In this document: positions 11,001 through 20,600 of the stretch, one piece after another
Numbering within the stretch: position 1 is the stretch's first letter
Layout of the letters: each line of letters opens with the position of its first letter
Assembly (NCBI RefSeq): GCF_910592395.1
Contig: NC_088312.1
Span: 9,364,001 to 9,424,000, forward strand
Direction of reading: 5' to 3'
DNA length: 60,000 bases
Origin: Lineus longissimus
Lineage: Eukaryota > Nemertea > Pilidiophora > Heteronemertea > Lineidae
Notes under the pieces: generated by a model
Database searches by the model: none
What the model was told of the DNA's origin: nothing
Seen by the model: the letters and a program-made list of their open reading frames with translations, nothing else
Made by a program: the position numbers and the translations under genes

Positions 11001-14000
11001 TTGTGGAAGTTAGTAAGCTTCAATGATGGATAGATTGGGGGGGGGGGTAGTCCAGTGGCTAAGTGTCAAGAGTAGTGGTTCATGTGGTGTCAGAGATTAG
11101 ATGAAGAAGAAGAACGGATGTGTAATGTCGCAGATTGTTAAATGACAGATATGATGCTTTTTGCCGTGCTGAATTCTGTTACATTTTCTTTTATTTCTAT
11201 CTACAGTTTACGTACCTTGTGTCGTGCCTTACGCCAAGCTGCAAGTAACACATATGGGAATGTCCTACGATCTCTGTACGAAGGCTTCTGCTTTAGTTTC
11301 CTCACCCAACTCGACCGGTCGTCACACCCCATCGTTGAGCAGCTCGTCTGTCAGCATGTCGTCGGGAGGCAGAACGTCAAGAGCATCCTCAAGCATCCAC
11401 TGCCCGAGCCATCTATTGGCACTTACCTGAAGTTTGAAGGCTATTGGATTCACCAAGGAACTGTCGAACCTCATGTAAATGAGAGTTACGTCTTGACGCC
11501 ATCTGTTAGAGCTAATCTGAGGGATTTGGCAAGAGTTGTCACAGCAGGGTATGTTAGGTTCAGAAAAAATTTGCCAAAATAAGACAAAACTTTTCAGAAG
11601 ACAAAACTGCTTGACGTTCGTACTTTCAACTTACTTATTTCCTCTCCATCGATTTTGATACTGAAGTGACCCTCCCTTCATGAATGTTGTTCTAACTTAA
11701 AAATGAAGTTCTGTGACAAGGTGCTGTGATAAAGGAATCGATATTGTGTTGACACTTGTTGGTTGCTCTAGTCATGATCATTTATCGTTTGAATTTCTCT
11801 GTCCTTCAGGAAACATCCAGTTCTGATCCAGGGCGAGACATCAGTCGGGAAGACCAGCTTGATCAAGTGGTTAGCAGACGCCTCGGGCAATCACTGCGTG
11901 CGGGTTAACAACCATGAGCACACAGACCTCCAGGAGTACATCGGATGTTACGCGGCTGACGAACATGGTAAACTGGTGTTCAAGGAAGGAGTGCTAGTAG
12001 ATGCCATGAGGAAAGGGCAATGGATCATCCTGGATGAATTGAACTTGGCTCCTACCGATGTTTTAGAGGCTCTCAACAGGGTAGGTTTCAATTTGAGGTC
12101 TTGTAGGACACCAGCATGTGATTAGACCAAGGCTGTGATAGCTATACATTTCAAGGTAGCATCAGTTGACCAGTTTCTTGGTGATATGAGATAATTACTT
12201 TGAGGAAAACTTTCATTTCCTCAGAGTTGATTAGTTGGTGATCAAAAGCCAACGATGCCCTCTAATCTCCAGTTTTTAATTTCCCTGGTTTATACTTCAG
12301 CTGTTGGATGACAACCGAGAGCTTTTCATACCAGAGACTCAGCAGACTGTCAAGGCACATCACCACTTCATGCTGTTTGCCACCCAGAATCCACCAGGTC
12401 TTTACGGGGGTCGTAAGGTCCTGTCAAGGGCGTTCAGGAATCGTTTCGTTGAGCTGCATTACGATGAACTTCCCAGTAGCGAGTTGGAGTTGATTCTGCA
12501 CCAGCGATGTAAGATGCCTATGTCTTATTGTAAGAAACTTGTGGCAGTCATGCTGGAACTACAGACAATCCGAAGAACGTCCAGTGTCTTTGCTGGGAAA
12601 CAAGGATACATCACTTTACGTGATTTGTTCCGCTGGGCTGAGAGGTACACCAAGGCGAGCATTGCCAGTACTGCCTCGTTCTATGACTGGGACCAGTATC
12701 TCGCTGATAGTGGTTACATGCTGTTGGCCGGCAGAGTAAGAAAGCCCGAGGAAGCAAAGGTGATTGTTACAGTCCTCCAAAAGCATCTGAAGAGGAAGGT
12801 CAACCCAGCCGATCTGTTCTCCACAGGGCAAAAGTCTCGGGACTATGTGAGAGATATGATGCAAGGTATCATGGGAGTTGCAGAAGATGATTTCAGACAC
12901 ATTGTCTGGACGTCGAATATGAAGAGATTAGCGGTGTTGGTTGGCCAGGCAGTCAAATATGGGGAACCAGTTCTCCTGATTGGTGAGACAGGGTAAGTTA
13001 TCTGTGACGGCAAGACGTCATTTGTCTAAACCAGCAAATTTCTATGTACCTAAGGTTATCAAGTGGTGTATATATTAACCTATATCAAACATAGCACTAG
13101 CTGTAACAAAGACCATTAGGATATTGCCAAAAATAGTTCTTTCTCTTCAGAAATTCGTCAGTTCATGGCGTTCATGGGTACAAATACATTGTACATAATT
13201 TCTGTTTCTGTTTGTTTTTCAGATGTGGTAAAACGACGATGTGTCAACTTCTGGCAACCAGGGCTGGATTAACCCTCTATTCCATCAACTGTCATCTTCA
13301 CACAGAAAGTGCAGATTTCCTGGGAGGACTCCGACCTGTTAGGAATAGAGAGGTAAGATCACCACTTTATTTGTTTCGCATAAACAGCAACTGGGGCTGT
13401 CATATACTTAATAATCTGCCTGTCTGTCTGCGAGTTGTTAAAAGTCTTTTCATTTTATTTAGTCCAAGGATGATGAACTGCGATTGTTCGAGTGGTGTGA
13501 TGGACCGCTGGTAACCGCCATGAAAGAGGGCGCCATGATCCTGATGGATGAGATCTCATTGGCTGACGATTCCGTCCTCGAGCGTCTCAACAGCGTCCTT
13601 GAACCCGAGCGACGTTTATTGCTAGCGGAGAAAGGTGGTGGCGATGGGAAGCAGAATAATGTCGAGGAGATAACTGCGGCCGAGACGTTCCAGATTCTGG
13701 CTACGATGAATCCTGGCGGAGATTATGGCAAGAAAGAGGTAAGAAAAGCCAAAGAGTTTTGGCGGGTTTAATATATGGCACAAAGAGTACCAACCTGGGA
13801 AGGTCTCAGTGAACAATAACTCATTAGTATTTGGTCTATGAAGAGACACTGGGGTATTACGGAGCTGCTCATACAGTATTCCTTGAACTTGACTTTTGGA
13901 GGACAAGGCCACAAGGTCCATGCTCCTCAAGGTCCTGCGCTTGACAAATCACATGGGTAGATTCTGTTCTTTGGGTCTTGCCTTACAAGATTAGCTACAT

Positions 14001-17000
14001 GTTTATAGAGATATTTAAGATATTTCTTCTTGGAATGAAGGATCTAAGAAAAGCCATCTTGATTTATTTTAGCTGTCACCAGCCCTAAGGAACCGCTTCA
14101 CTGAAATCTGGTGCCCACAGAGCACGGACTACGCTGACCTTGTTGAGATCATTGAGCATAACCTGAAATCGGGGATCCACCTTGTCAACCAAGAAGATGG
14201 CAGTAGTGGAATTGGACGTGCCATTATGGACTTCGTTCAGTGGTTCTCAAATAACGATATCGGGAAAAGGTGAGATTAGCCAAGTGATGAATAGCCTATG
14301 AAGAGCATTGTTACAGATTCCATACCACCTCTCTTTACCCTAGCATTTGGGGGATGCTGTTGGGAAAGGGCCATCCCGAACTGTTACGATTTGCAGTGTC
14401 TCATATTACTGTTGAATTGGCTCTCTTTCAGATGCACAGTCAGTATTCGGGACTTGCTGTCCTGGGTCAATTTCATTAACGTATGCTCCAAGACCATCAA
14501 AGATGACAGTGAGATGGACACAAATACCTCCTGTCCTAAACTAGAGCCTGCCGTCGCCTACATTCATGGAGCATGCTTGGTCTTCATCGATAGCCTGGGA
14601 TCAGGTATGATATCTTCATTATTATAAGCATCAGCAAGTATACTTTAAACCATATTTAGCAACATGTCATAAGTCGCATCTGTCTTGGAGCCCTCTAGAA
14701 ATATGCCAATGGCTCCATAGAATGCCAAGCACATCGAAATAGAGATACCACACCCACTTTTTGCTCTTTCATAGATTGGTAAAGAAAACTTGAATTTTTG
14801 CTGTTGAAAACTTGAGCCATTTAGCTTCACCTATCTTTTCCCTCAGGTGTGACAAGTGCCAGCAACTCACATTTGACTGAGGAAACACGGAAGGCCTGTA
14901 TGCAGTTCCTGATCAACCAACTCCAACAGATGACCCACACGACCTTTGATGTCGCCACGCTCTATGTCGACTCAACATATAGGGAAATTGTTGACAGTTC
15001 AACTCATTTTGGAATCCTGCCCTTCTATGTCCAGAAAGGTAAAGTGAATCATGGCCTATGAAAGTTATCGGGTCCCTACATCTAGAATGCTTACCAATTG
15101 ATTTTATCCCAAATGATAGTATCACAGGGTACTGATAGAAACCAGAGTTAAATATAAGAAGAAGTTGCTTACCCTACCCTGAATGATAATAAACCTCTTT
15201 ATTTTAGGCCAAAATAGAACCACCCTCCCCTCGGACTATGCTGCAAATGCACCAACAACATCCAAGAACTTGCAGCGTCTGCTCCGAGGCCTACAGCTGC
15301 ACCGGCCATTGCTTCTGGAAGGCTCTCCTGGTGTAGGGAAGACTAGCCTTGTCTCGGCTCTGGCCAAGGCTGCGGGACATGAACTGGTCAGGATCAACCT
15401 TTCAGATCAGACTGTAAGTTTTCGGTCCTGAATTTTTGCTGTGTTAAATGGGTTTTAACAGAAATGTTTCACTTATTGCTCACTAATGTTGTGTGAAATT
15501 TCAGGATGTTTCAGATCTATTTGGTGCTGATCTACCTGTCGAAGGGGGTGAAGGTGGACAGTTTGCTTGGAGAGATGGCCCGTTACTGAAGGCCCTGAAA
15601 GCAGGACATTGGATTGTACTGGATGAGGTAAGTCTTTCAAAACACTTTTGTTCAATGATCTTATCGTCAGAAAGCATGAAACTATGAAATGTCTTTTTCT
15701 CAAAAAGTATCTCATTACCGTTTGTACATTTGTGGCTTTCTTCTTCCAGTTGAACCTTGCTTCCCAGTCTGTGCTGGAAGGATTGAATGCCTGTCTCGAT
15801 CACCGAGGAGAGGTCTATGTACCGGAGCTAGGCAGGACGTTCAACGTTGACCATGAGAAGACGAGGTTATTTGCCTGTCAGAATCCTCTCAACCAGGGAG
15901 GGGGAAGGAAGGGTCTGCCACGCTCCTTCCTTAACAGATTCACTCAGGTAATTAGATAGTGACAAGAGGGAAATCACCAGCATTTCTCAAGCCTGGTCTC
16001 TGATGGATCTTTTTCCTACCAAATATACATGAATATTTCAAATCCAACAGTATTGATCATCATCCTAATCATCTTTGGTGTCGAGCCGTTGTCACATGGA
16101 GATTTACTGTTCATCACTTTCATCATTGATACTTCTTACTTGAGATTCTTCTCATTATTCCCTAGGTTTATGTCGAGCCGTTATCACTTGAAGACCTTCT
16201 CTTCATCACCACTTCCATATATTCCCTGATACCAACATCGATACTTTCAAATATGGTGGATTTCAACACGAAGGTGAGACTTACTTAAAGTTATAAAGTT
16301 TTGAGCTGGGCATCAACTGGGACTGTATTAAGTTGGCTCCAGCCAAAAGTCCTCTTCTTTTGATACAGCAACTGATTTGCAGAATGTGACTTGGGGTTTC
16401 GTCACAAATCCTCACTCGTAGTTGGATGGAGCTGGCCCTAATCTCTTCAGGTGCTTTCTGAATCTGCAAAGCTATCTAACTGCCTTGATTTATTGTAGTT
16501 CTCTTCAAACCATTGACCATCATATTTTCATTGTAGATGTATGAGGAGACAATGGTGACCTGCCAGTGGGGACAACGTGGCAGTCCATGGGAGTTTAACC
16601 TGCGCGACATCTTCAGATGGTGTGATCTACTTGTGCAGAATCAAACAAGCGACTCCTTCAGTCCAGGGGAATATGTGGGTCTCATCTACACTGACAGGAT
16701 GCGCACAGCTGCTGACAAGGAAAAGGTTTGAAATAGTTGATGTAATACATTTACACCAACATTCACAGTGACATTATTACACAGTTTATGCCTGAGTGGT
16801 ATCCATGAATATCTTTAGAGGTTGAAAATGTTCATCTTAATGGCTTCATTGTCAATTCTAAACAACCTCTCACTCGGAAATGAATAGTGATTCTGTCTCG
16901 GTCAGTCACTCCATTCTCATGAGTTCATTATTCTGTAGGTATCCAAGCTATACCAAGAGGTGTTTGGTCCGAGCCACCCACTCAACAAGCCAACAAGCTA

Positions 17001-17662
17001 CACAGAAATTACAAGCACGTTCATCCAAGTTGGCCACTCTATACTCGAAAGGGATGAGAGTGGATTTTCTACCGTTGATCATCAGTCTTCTCTCCAGTTG
17101 CTTCATCATGACTTGGAGCCTCTTGAAGCCATTATGAAATGTATTCAGATGAACTGGATGGCAATACTGGTGAGTAGAATGCCATTATCATGTCAATCAA
17201 GGCCCAAAGCAGTTCAGCTAGCTTTTAATATTGTGGGCTTCTCGACTGGCACTTTAGTGGAGCAGAGATCTGTTTATACAGCGCTCATTTGAGTTGTTAC
17301 CTTAGATCTGGTTTAAGGTTGCAACTTTTGGATTGAGATTGAGTCTGATACCATAATCATGTTCAGACCCAGACTTCATGGTTGGGGGAACTTTTGGTGT
17401 CAAGAGATTAATACCTTAGAATTTATCTCAGACTACCAAAGATCTTATTCTCCTGTTCAAAAGAGGACTTTTGTTTGTTTTTGGCCTACAATAGGCCCTA
17501 ACCATGGTTTGCTGTCCGGTTTCTTTTCTTCAGGTTGGCTCTTCAGCAAGTGGAAAGTCTTCTTTGGTGCAGGTCCTGTCTCAGTTGACCAATCATAAAC
17601 TCCACACGATCGCCATGAACAGCTCCATGGATACGACTGAACTCCTGGGTGGATTTGAACAG
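4995..17662 (+). CDS. MDN1: Midasin (AAA+ ribosome-assembly ATPase), 5' 26 exons only
   Basis: Midasin (yeast Rea1/Mdn1) is the giant dynein-like AAA+ ATPase of the nucleus and nucleolus that uses ATP to pull assembly factors off pre-60S particles. Twenty-six exons join in frame with GT-AG borders: 6279 nt, 2093 codons. Seen in order: an N-terminal region (1-283); AAA1 with P-loop GPVGSGKT (318-325); AAA2 GETGTGKT (659-666); AAA3 GETSVGKT (1063-1070); AAA4 GETGCGKT (1373-1380); AAA5 GSPGVGKT (1737-1744); and the AAA6 P-loop GSSASGKS (2052-2059). Walker B motifs such as LLDEIN and LMDEIS, and NRF arginine-finger segments, follow for the main modules. Similarity to vertebrate midasin is strong throughout. 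Animal midasins are about 5,500 residues. The rest of AAA6, the linker, the Asp/Glu-rich region and the C-terminal MIDAS domain are not found in the following 42 kb. Introns here are only about 90-950 bp. Confidence 0.97.
5094..6029 (+). other. MDN1 intron 1, with possible mariner-like end
   Basis: A 936 bp intron, the longest in the gene. It contains tatacagggtggtccagaaa near 5127-5146, which looks like the inverted end of a Tc1/mariner-type element, but no matching opposite end was found. It also carries a G-run near 5317-5327 and a C-run near 5637-5649. No exon seen. Confidence 0.5.
6030..6481 (+). CDS. MDN1: MDN1 exon 2
   Basis: Acceptor ctctctcttcag; starts IWSAGDRQQLLESL; donor TG followed by GTGAGT, phase 2. 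Encodes residues 34-184 of the helical N-terminal region, including a Lys-rich patch (KKQKKSKPTK) that may act as a nuclear localisation signal. Confidence 0.95.
6832..6939 (+). CDS. MDN1: MDN1 exon 3
   Basis: Acceptor ttccttctcag; begins by completing Trp184, then FAVQCIGLLTGM; donor AG followed by GTAAAC, phase 2. N-terminal region, residues 184-220. Confidence 0.93.
7145..7334 (+). CDS. MDN1: MDN1 exon 4
   Basis: Acceptor ctgttttag; contains YDDTLSESKKKALLLCNP; ends DDDTS at TCA followed by GTAAGT, phase 0. Residues 220-283, matching the segment just before AAA1 in vertebrate midasin. Confidence 0.93.
7562..7777 (+). CDS. MDN1: MDN1 exon 5, AAA1 Walker A
   Basis: Begins MPLVFPDIVPV; this Met is an internal residue, not a start. 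Carries the AAA1 P-loop GPVGSGKT (318-325), then EYLAKLTGRT and QLGDQTDSK as in other midasins. Donor AAG followed by GTAGGT, phase 0. Confidence 0.96.
8063..8298 (+). CDS. MDN1: MDN1 exon 6, AAA1 Walker B
   Basis: Starts TLLGTYKCTDVPGEFVWQPG, contains the Walker B segment WLLLEDIDYAP and ends FVTQ. Donor AG followed by GTAAGA, phase 2. The match to vertebrate midasin is close. Confidence 0.96.
8480..8764 (+). CDS. MDN1: MDN1 exon 7
   Basis: Completes Arg434, then LMGSSSGWYKQHGSNAGLL. Residues 434-529 form the small/lid part of AAA1 and the link to AAA2. Donor AG followed by GTGAGG. Confidence 0.94.
9053..9556 (+). CDS. MDN1: MDN1 exon 8, AAA2 Walker A
   Basis: Starts RDLIKWCYRIAVEF. Contains the AAA2 P-loop GETGTGKT (659-666) and NMNQQSDSTDLLGG, the standard post-P-loop segment of midasins. 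Donor GG followed by GTGAGT, phase 2. Confidence 0.97.
9841..10144 (+). CDS. MDN1: MDN1 exon 9, AAA2 insert
   Basis: Acceptor taccttgtag; FKPMDLKHVISPVREDFEI onward, ending FSFIE. Corresponds to the helical insert between Walker A and B of AAA2 (697-798). Donor GAG followed by GTAGGC. Confidence 0.95.
10375..10511 (+). CDS. MDN1: MDN1 exon 10, AAA2 Walker B
   Basis: Starts GTLVKAMKSGDWVLLDEINL (Walker B LLDEIN) and ends MERG. Donor GG followed by GTGAGT, phase 2. Confidence 0.96.
10695..10985 (+). CDS. MDN1: MDN1 exon 11, AAA2 sensor and arginine finger
   Basis: DTEPVVRHKDFRLFACMNPA (sensor-1 region), then PAGIRNRFTELYV (arginine finger), ending TGHKPHY. Donor AG followed by GTATGT, phase 2. 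Confidence 0.96.
11207..11548 (+). CDS. MDN1: MDN1 exon 12
   Basis: Acceptor ttctatctacag; LRTLCRALRQAASNTYGNVL and LYEGFCFSFLTQLDRSSHP, residues 941-1055, the AAA2 small domain and link into AAA3. Donor GG followed by GTATGT. Confidence 0.95.
11810..12080 (+). CDS. MDN1: MDN1 exon 13, AAA3 Walker A and B
   Basis: P-loop GETSVGKT (1063-1070), NNHEHTDLQEYIGCY and Walker B WIILDELNLAPTDVLEALNR all in one exon. Nearly identical to vertebrate midasin; the most conserved stretch in the window. Phase 0 donor AGG followed by GTAGGT. Confidence 0.97.
12301..12992 (+). CDS. MDN1: MDN1 exon 14, end of AAA3 and start of AAA4
   Basis: The largest exon (692 bp). LLDDNRELFIPETQQTV, FATQNPPGLYGGRKVLSRAF and NRFVELHYDELPSSELE complete AAA3. 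The exon ends inside the AAA4 P-loop (LIGETG); donor GG followed by GTAAGT, phase 2. Confidence 0.97.
13223..13352 (+). CDS. MDN1: MDN1 exon 15, AAA4 Walker A
   Basis: Completes the AAA4 P-loop as GETGCGKT (1373-1380). Continues INCHLHTESADFLGGLRPV. Acceptor tttgtttttcag, donor GAG followed by GTAAGA. Confidence 0.95.
13463..13738 (+). CDS. MDN1: MDN1 exon 16, AAA4 Walker B
   Basis: FEWCDGPLVTAMKEGAMI, then Walker B LMDEISLADDSVLERLNSVL and the sensor segment ILATMNPGGDYGKKE. Donor GAG followed by GTAAGA. Confidence 0.96.
14073..14269 (+). CDS. MDN1: MDN1 exon 17, AAA4 arginine finger
   Basis: LSPALRNRFTEIWCPQSTDY carries the arginine-finger region. Residues 1512-1577. Donor AG followed by GTGAGA, phase 2. 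Confidence 0.95.
14432..14604 (+). CDS. MDN1: MDN1 exon 18
   Basis: CTVSIRDLLSWVNFINVCSK and YIHGACLVFIDSLGSG, the AAA4 small domain. Donor G followed by GTATGA, phase 1. Confidence 0.94.
14847..15038 (+). CDS. MDN1: MDN1 exon 19
   Basis: VTSASNSHLTEETRKACMQF to GILPFYVQK, the link between AAA4 and AAA5 (1635-1699). Less conserved than its neighbours, but the phases fit on both sides (1 and 1). Confidence 0.92.
15208..15413 (+). CDS. MDN1: MDN1 exon 20, AAA5 Walker A
   Basis: NRTTLPSDYAANAPTTSKNL, P-loop GSPGVGKT (1737-1744) and LVRINLSDQT. Donor ACT followed by GTAAGT. Confidence 0.96.
15505..15627 (+). CDS. MDN1: MDN1 exon 21, AAA5
   Basis: DVSDLFGADLPVEGGEGGQF, then FAWRDGPLLKALKAGHW and the first half of Walker B, IVLDE. 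Donor GAG followed by GTAAGT. Confidence 0.96.
15750..15947 (+). CDS. MDN1: MDN1 exon 22, AAA5
   Basis: Completes Walker B with LNLASQSVLEGLNACLDHRG; then FACQNPLNQGGGRKGLPRSF and LNRFTQ. Donor CAG followed by GTAATT. Confidence 0.96.
16080..16133 (+). pseudogene. Decayed duplicate of MDN1 exon 23 inside intron 22
   Basis: This intronic stretch translates as VEPLSHGDLLFITFIIDT and closely resembles the start of the real exon just downstream (VEPLSLEDLLFITTSIYS), at both DNA and protein level. The bases before it (atctttggt) do not provide the AG acceptor that the real exon has (ttccctag), so it is probably not spliced. A partial tandem duplication of the exon that has lost its acceptor is the simplest reading. 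Confidence 0.65.
16166..16273 (+). CDS. MDN1: MDN1 exon 23, AAA5
   Basis: Acceptor ttattccctag; VYVEPLSLEDLLFITTSIYS to DFNTK; 36 codons, phase 0 on both sides. Donor AAG followed by GTGAGA. A decayed copy of its 5' half lies 86 bp upstream. Confidence 0.93.
16537..16725 (+). CDS. MDN1: MDN1 exon 24, AAA5
   Basis: MYEETMVTCQWGQRGSPWEF (internal Met) and NLRDIFRWCDLL, ending AADKEK. The donor AAG followed by GTTTGA is the weakest in the gene, but phase and homology continue cleanly. Confidence 0.92.
16939..17169 (+). CDS. MDN1: MDN1 exon 25
   Basis: VSKLYQEVFGPSHPLNKPTS, then LEPLEAIMKCIQMNWMAIL, leading into AAA6. Donor CTG followed by GTGAGT, phase 0. Confidence 0.94.
17534..17662 (+). CDS. 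MDN1: MDN1 exon 26, AAA6 Walker A; last MDN1 exon in window
   Basis: Acceptor gtttcttttcttcag; VGSSASGKSSLVQVLSQLTN with AAA6 P-loop GSSASGKS (2052-2059), then MNSSMDTTELLGGFEQ. Ends at CAG followed by GTAGGG, a usable donor. In other midasins the next residues start with VD and a conserved Arg-Pro-Trp-like segment; no such exon was found downstream. Confidence 0.95.
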
Positions 17663-20600
17663 GTAGGGTTCATGTCATTCAAAACCTCATAGATCTAGTA
17701 AGGGTATTGGCTGAACGACTCAAAGTTAAAGTAATCAGGACTTGCAATAAGTAACAGCCAAGAGAAATGTTTACCAACAGAGTGACCTTAGGTGGACAGA
17801 AGAGCTCATTAGAAACTACTGAACTCATTGTGCTACCAGTTTTGCTCTTGTTTAAAAATGTTTGTAAATGTTAGGTTTGCGCATTTCATCACCTCTGTAA
17901 TCAATTGCTTATCAGAGAGATCTGGCAGTTATAATTGTTTGTCAGTTTGAGGTTGCTTTCCTGTCCTACTTGCCTTCAGCTCTCAATTCAAAACATGTTA
18001 TCAGATTTGACTAGACCATGCTGACACCTATAATGCCTTTAACCGTTCTTTAAACCTTGCTGCAAGTCGCATAAGATACTCAAATGACATACTCAAAAAG
18101 TCTGATAGGTCTGAGCGTCACTCCTCACAACATTTTTGGGCAAATCAGGTCTGATGTACCCAACCAGAAGACCTTTGAAGGTGCTGTGGTGTCTTTGGCA
18201 GCTAGCTGTTGTTCTTGCACCTACTCCTGGTCAAGGCCCTCCATTGGTCATTATTGCATTGATCTGGTCTCTCCCGCAGACATAGTGATGGATGTTATGG
18301 GCCCCGGTTTCATCCATAATGCATTGTTGACGTGGCACGTCGCTGTGTGAAATCCTGGTACCTCTTGCTCCTCAATTTCTCCTTCTCAATGTGTGTTCTT
18401 CATAAACTGCATGCGATACGACATGGGAATTATACCATTGCCTGAATATGTGCCTAGAAAAGTTGTATCAGATGATCTTAATTCCATAGTCATGTGAATA
18501 ATGAAAAAACTACTGATACCATGGAAAAGATTGCCTCAAAATGTTAACCGTGTCTTGTTTTATTCATTGCTATAATAACGTAAAGGGTTAAAATTCATTG
18601 TTCTGTTTTTAAATGCAAAATTCTGTTTGAAAACACGAAACATCTTTGAATTCAAAGCTCTCATATTGCAAACTACCCATGTTTTCTCCTTCCCGTCTTG
18701 CCATTTTTGAACTGATTTACAAATAGCCTCCAGGCAGATGTGACTGACGTTTTCTGTTCCGTTAATCTGGCTCAGCGATGTCTGCGAAGGCTGGGTTCAG
18801 TCAGTTCCATGGCTAATGACTTGGTGGAACATGTCTTAATCCACGTTGACTTTTGAACATGTTGAAGCAATTCGTTATTTATAATATGACAGGTAAACAC
18901 ATTCTACTTTTACATTTCATGATAACCTAAATTGCCAAGCAGATCCACCCAAATAGAAAAAAAAGGCCTACGGTTTTCTCCAATTCGTCTGCATCTGATG
19001 CGTGCCAGTGTTACTAACTCTTGTCTCATTGACAAGTCATTTCTGCCATTTTCCTTCCGCTAACACCCACAGATTTGAATGTCAACAAGGTAATCAGTGA
19101 ATGTGTCGATGATGACAGGTTTCTTTTGTATAATACAGGCTCGTCTGGCTTTTGTGTTTTTTACCTTATGGGTGTCAATATGAAAGATTGCTGGCTCGGC
19201 AGACGAGACAAATAAATAGCCTCATATCAGGACACATCTACCACCAACGTGTCGTCAATCACGGTTAGGTTATTGGCAAATTTATCATTTATCGCATTCA
19301 CAATTGAGTTCTTCATATTGAGTTGTGAAGTGAAGCGATGTATGTGAAAAGCAAGATACCTTCTCATAAGCAGATTGAGTGGCGTTTCTATACTAAAATT
19401 TGTTTCGCCAGTTCTGTCCATCAGAAGTCTCTTTGGCTACATTGCTGTTGGCATTAAGATGCTGTTGGATCATGACTGCTGCCAGAGTAGCCTGCAACTC
19501 ATACCGAAACAGGGCTGGACAAAAAATTGTTGAGTAGGGAAATGATCAATTTTTCTGCCTGATGATCCTCCTCCTGCTTTTTTCCGAGTGGCAGGTGTGC
19601 CTAATAAGGAACAATCACGACTGCCTGGGGTAATATCAACCATCTGTAATCCCTAAAACATGTTGTGCAAAAAAAAGGTTAGCAGCACAGCGCCTTCAAG
19701 CAGATGATTTTTTGCCAAGCAGTGTATCACTGTTAGAGTTTAGGTAACCTTTTTGGCCGAACAGTCATCCTCGATACATATTGCTAATCAAAGAATTCTT
19801 GGAGATTGGGAACTTCTCACATAGTGATCCATTGTTTATTTGTTTTTACTTACGCCTTTTCGTGAGACTGCCTCAGTGTGATCACAGTTGTGACTGTTAT
19901 CTGTCCTTTAGATGCAGTAATACACTTTGAATAAAAATGGTCAATACCAAATCTTCCAAACTCATTGAAAACTGCCAAGTCCTTTTTGGAAACTATCCAC
20001 TCGCTATCCCCCAAAGCCTTAGGAAAGTGATGCTGACATTTAGAATCAATCATCACGATAGCCCAACACCCTGAATCTTGTATCACCTTTGGTGTGTCAC
20101 CTTCGTTAGCTGCTCACACAACTGGGACCAGACTGCCTCAGCTAATTTCATTAAAAGCCCTTCCTTGAGGCGTGGTATCGAACCTTTTCCTAATCATGTC
20201 ACGTTTACCCGTGATCTACTCCCCAATTTATCAGGATTAATTAGTACATTGCCGGCTGCCCAATGATAGTATTTGGATGATCTTGGGTTTGTGTTTGAAT
20301 TCACTGTCACATTGCTTGTATTCGGGGTGCCATCCATGATACTGTCAAATTGTGAAAGGTTTGTGATCAGATTTACGTCACTTGGGATGAGGCCGTTTCC
20401 AATGATTGCATTCAGATTGTCAGAGGCTTGTGTTCAAGTTTGCAGCTTGAGATTTGGGTGTCCTCAATGATACGATCCAACTAGTCTGATTGTCTGTAGC
20501 TGTGTTTACATTCACATGTTGCGATCAATGGGGATGGCCTCATCTTACACGGTGCCATTCCCTGTTTTGTGATTTTATCGATAAATTGTTATTGATTTGT

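Noticed and set aside
19073-19213. 46-codon open stretch after a strong acceptor, ending at a stop next to AATAAA
   Set aside because: It looks like a terminal exon, but no upstream partner in phase could be found between MDN1 and here.
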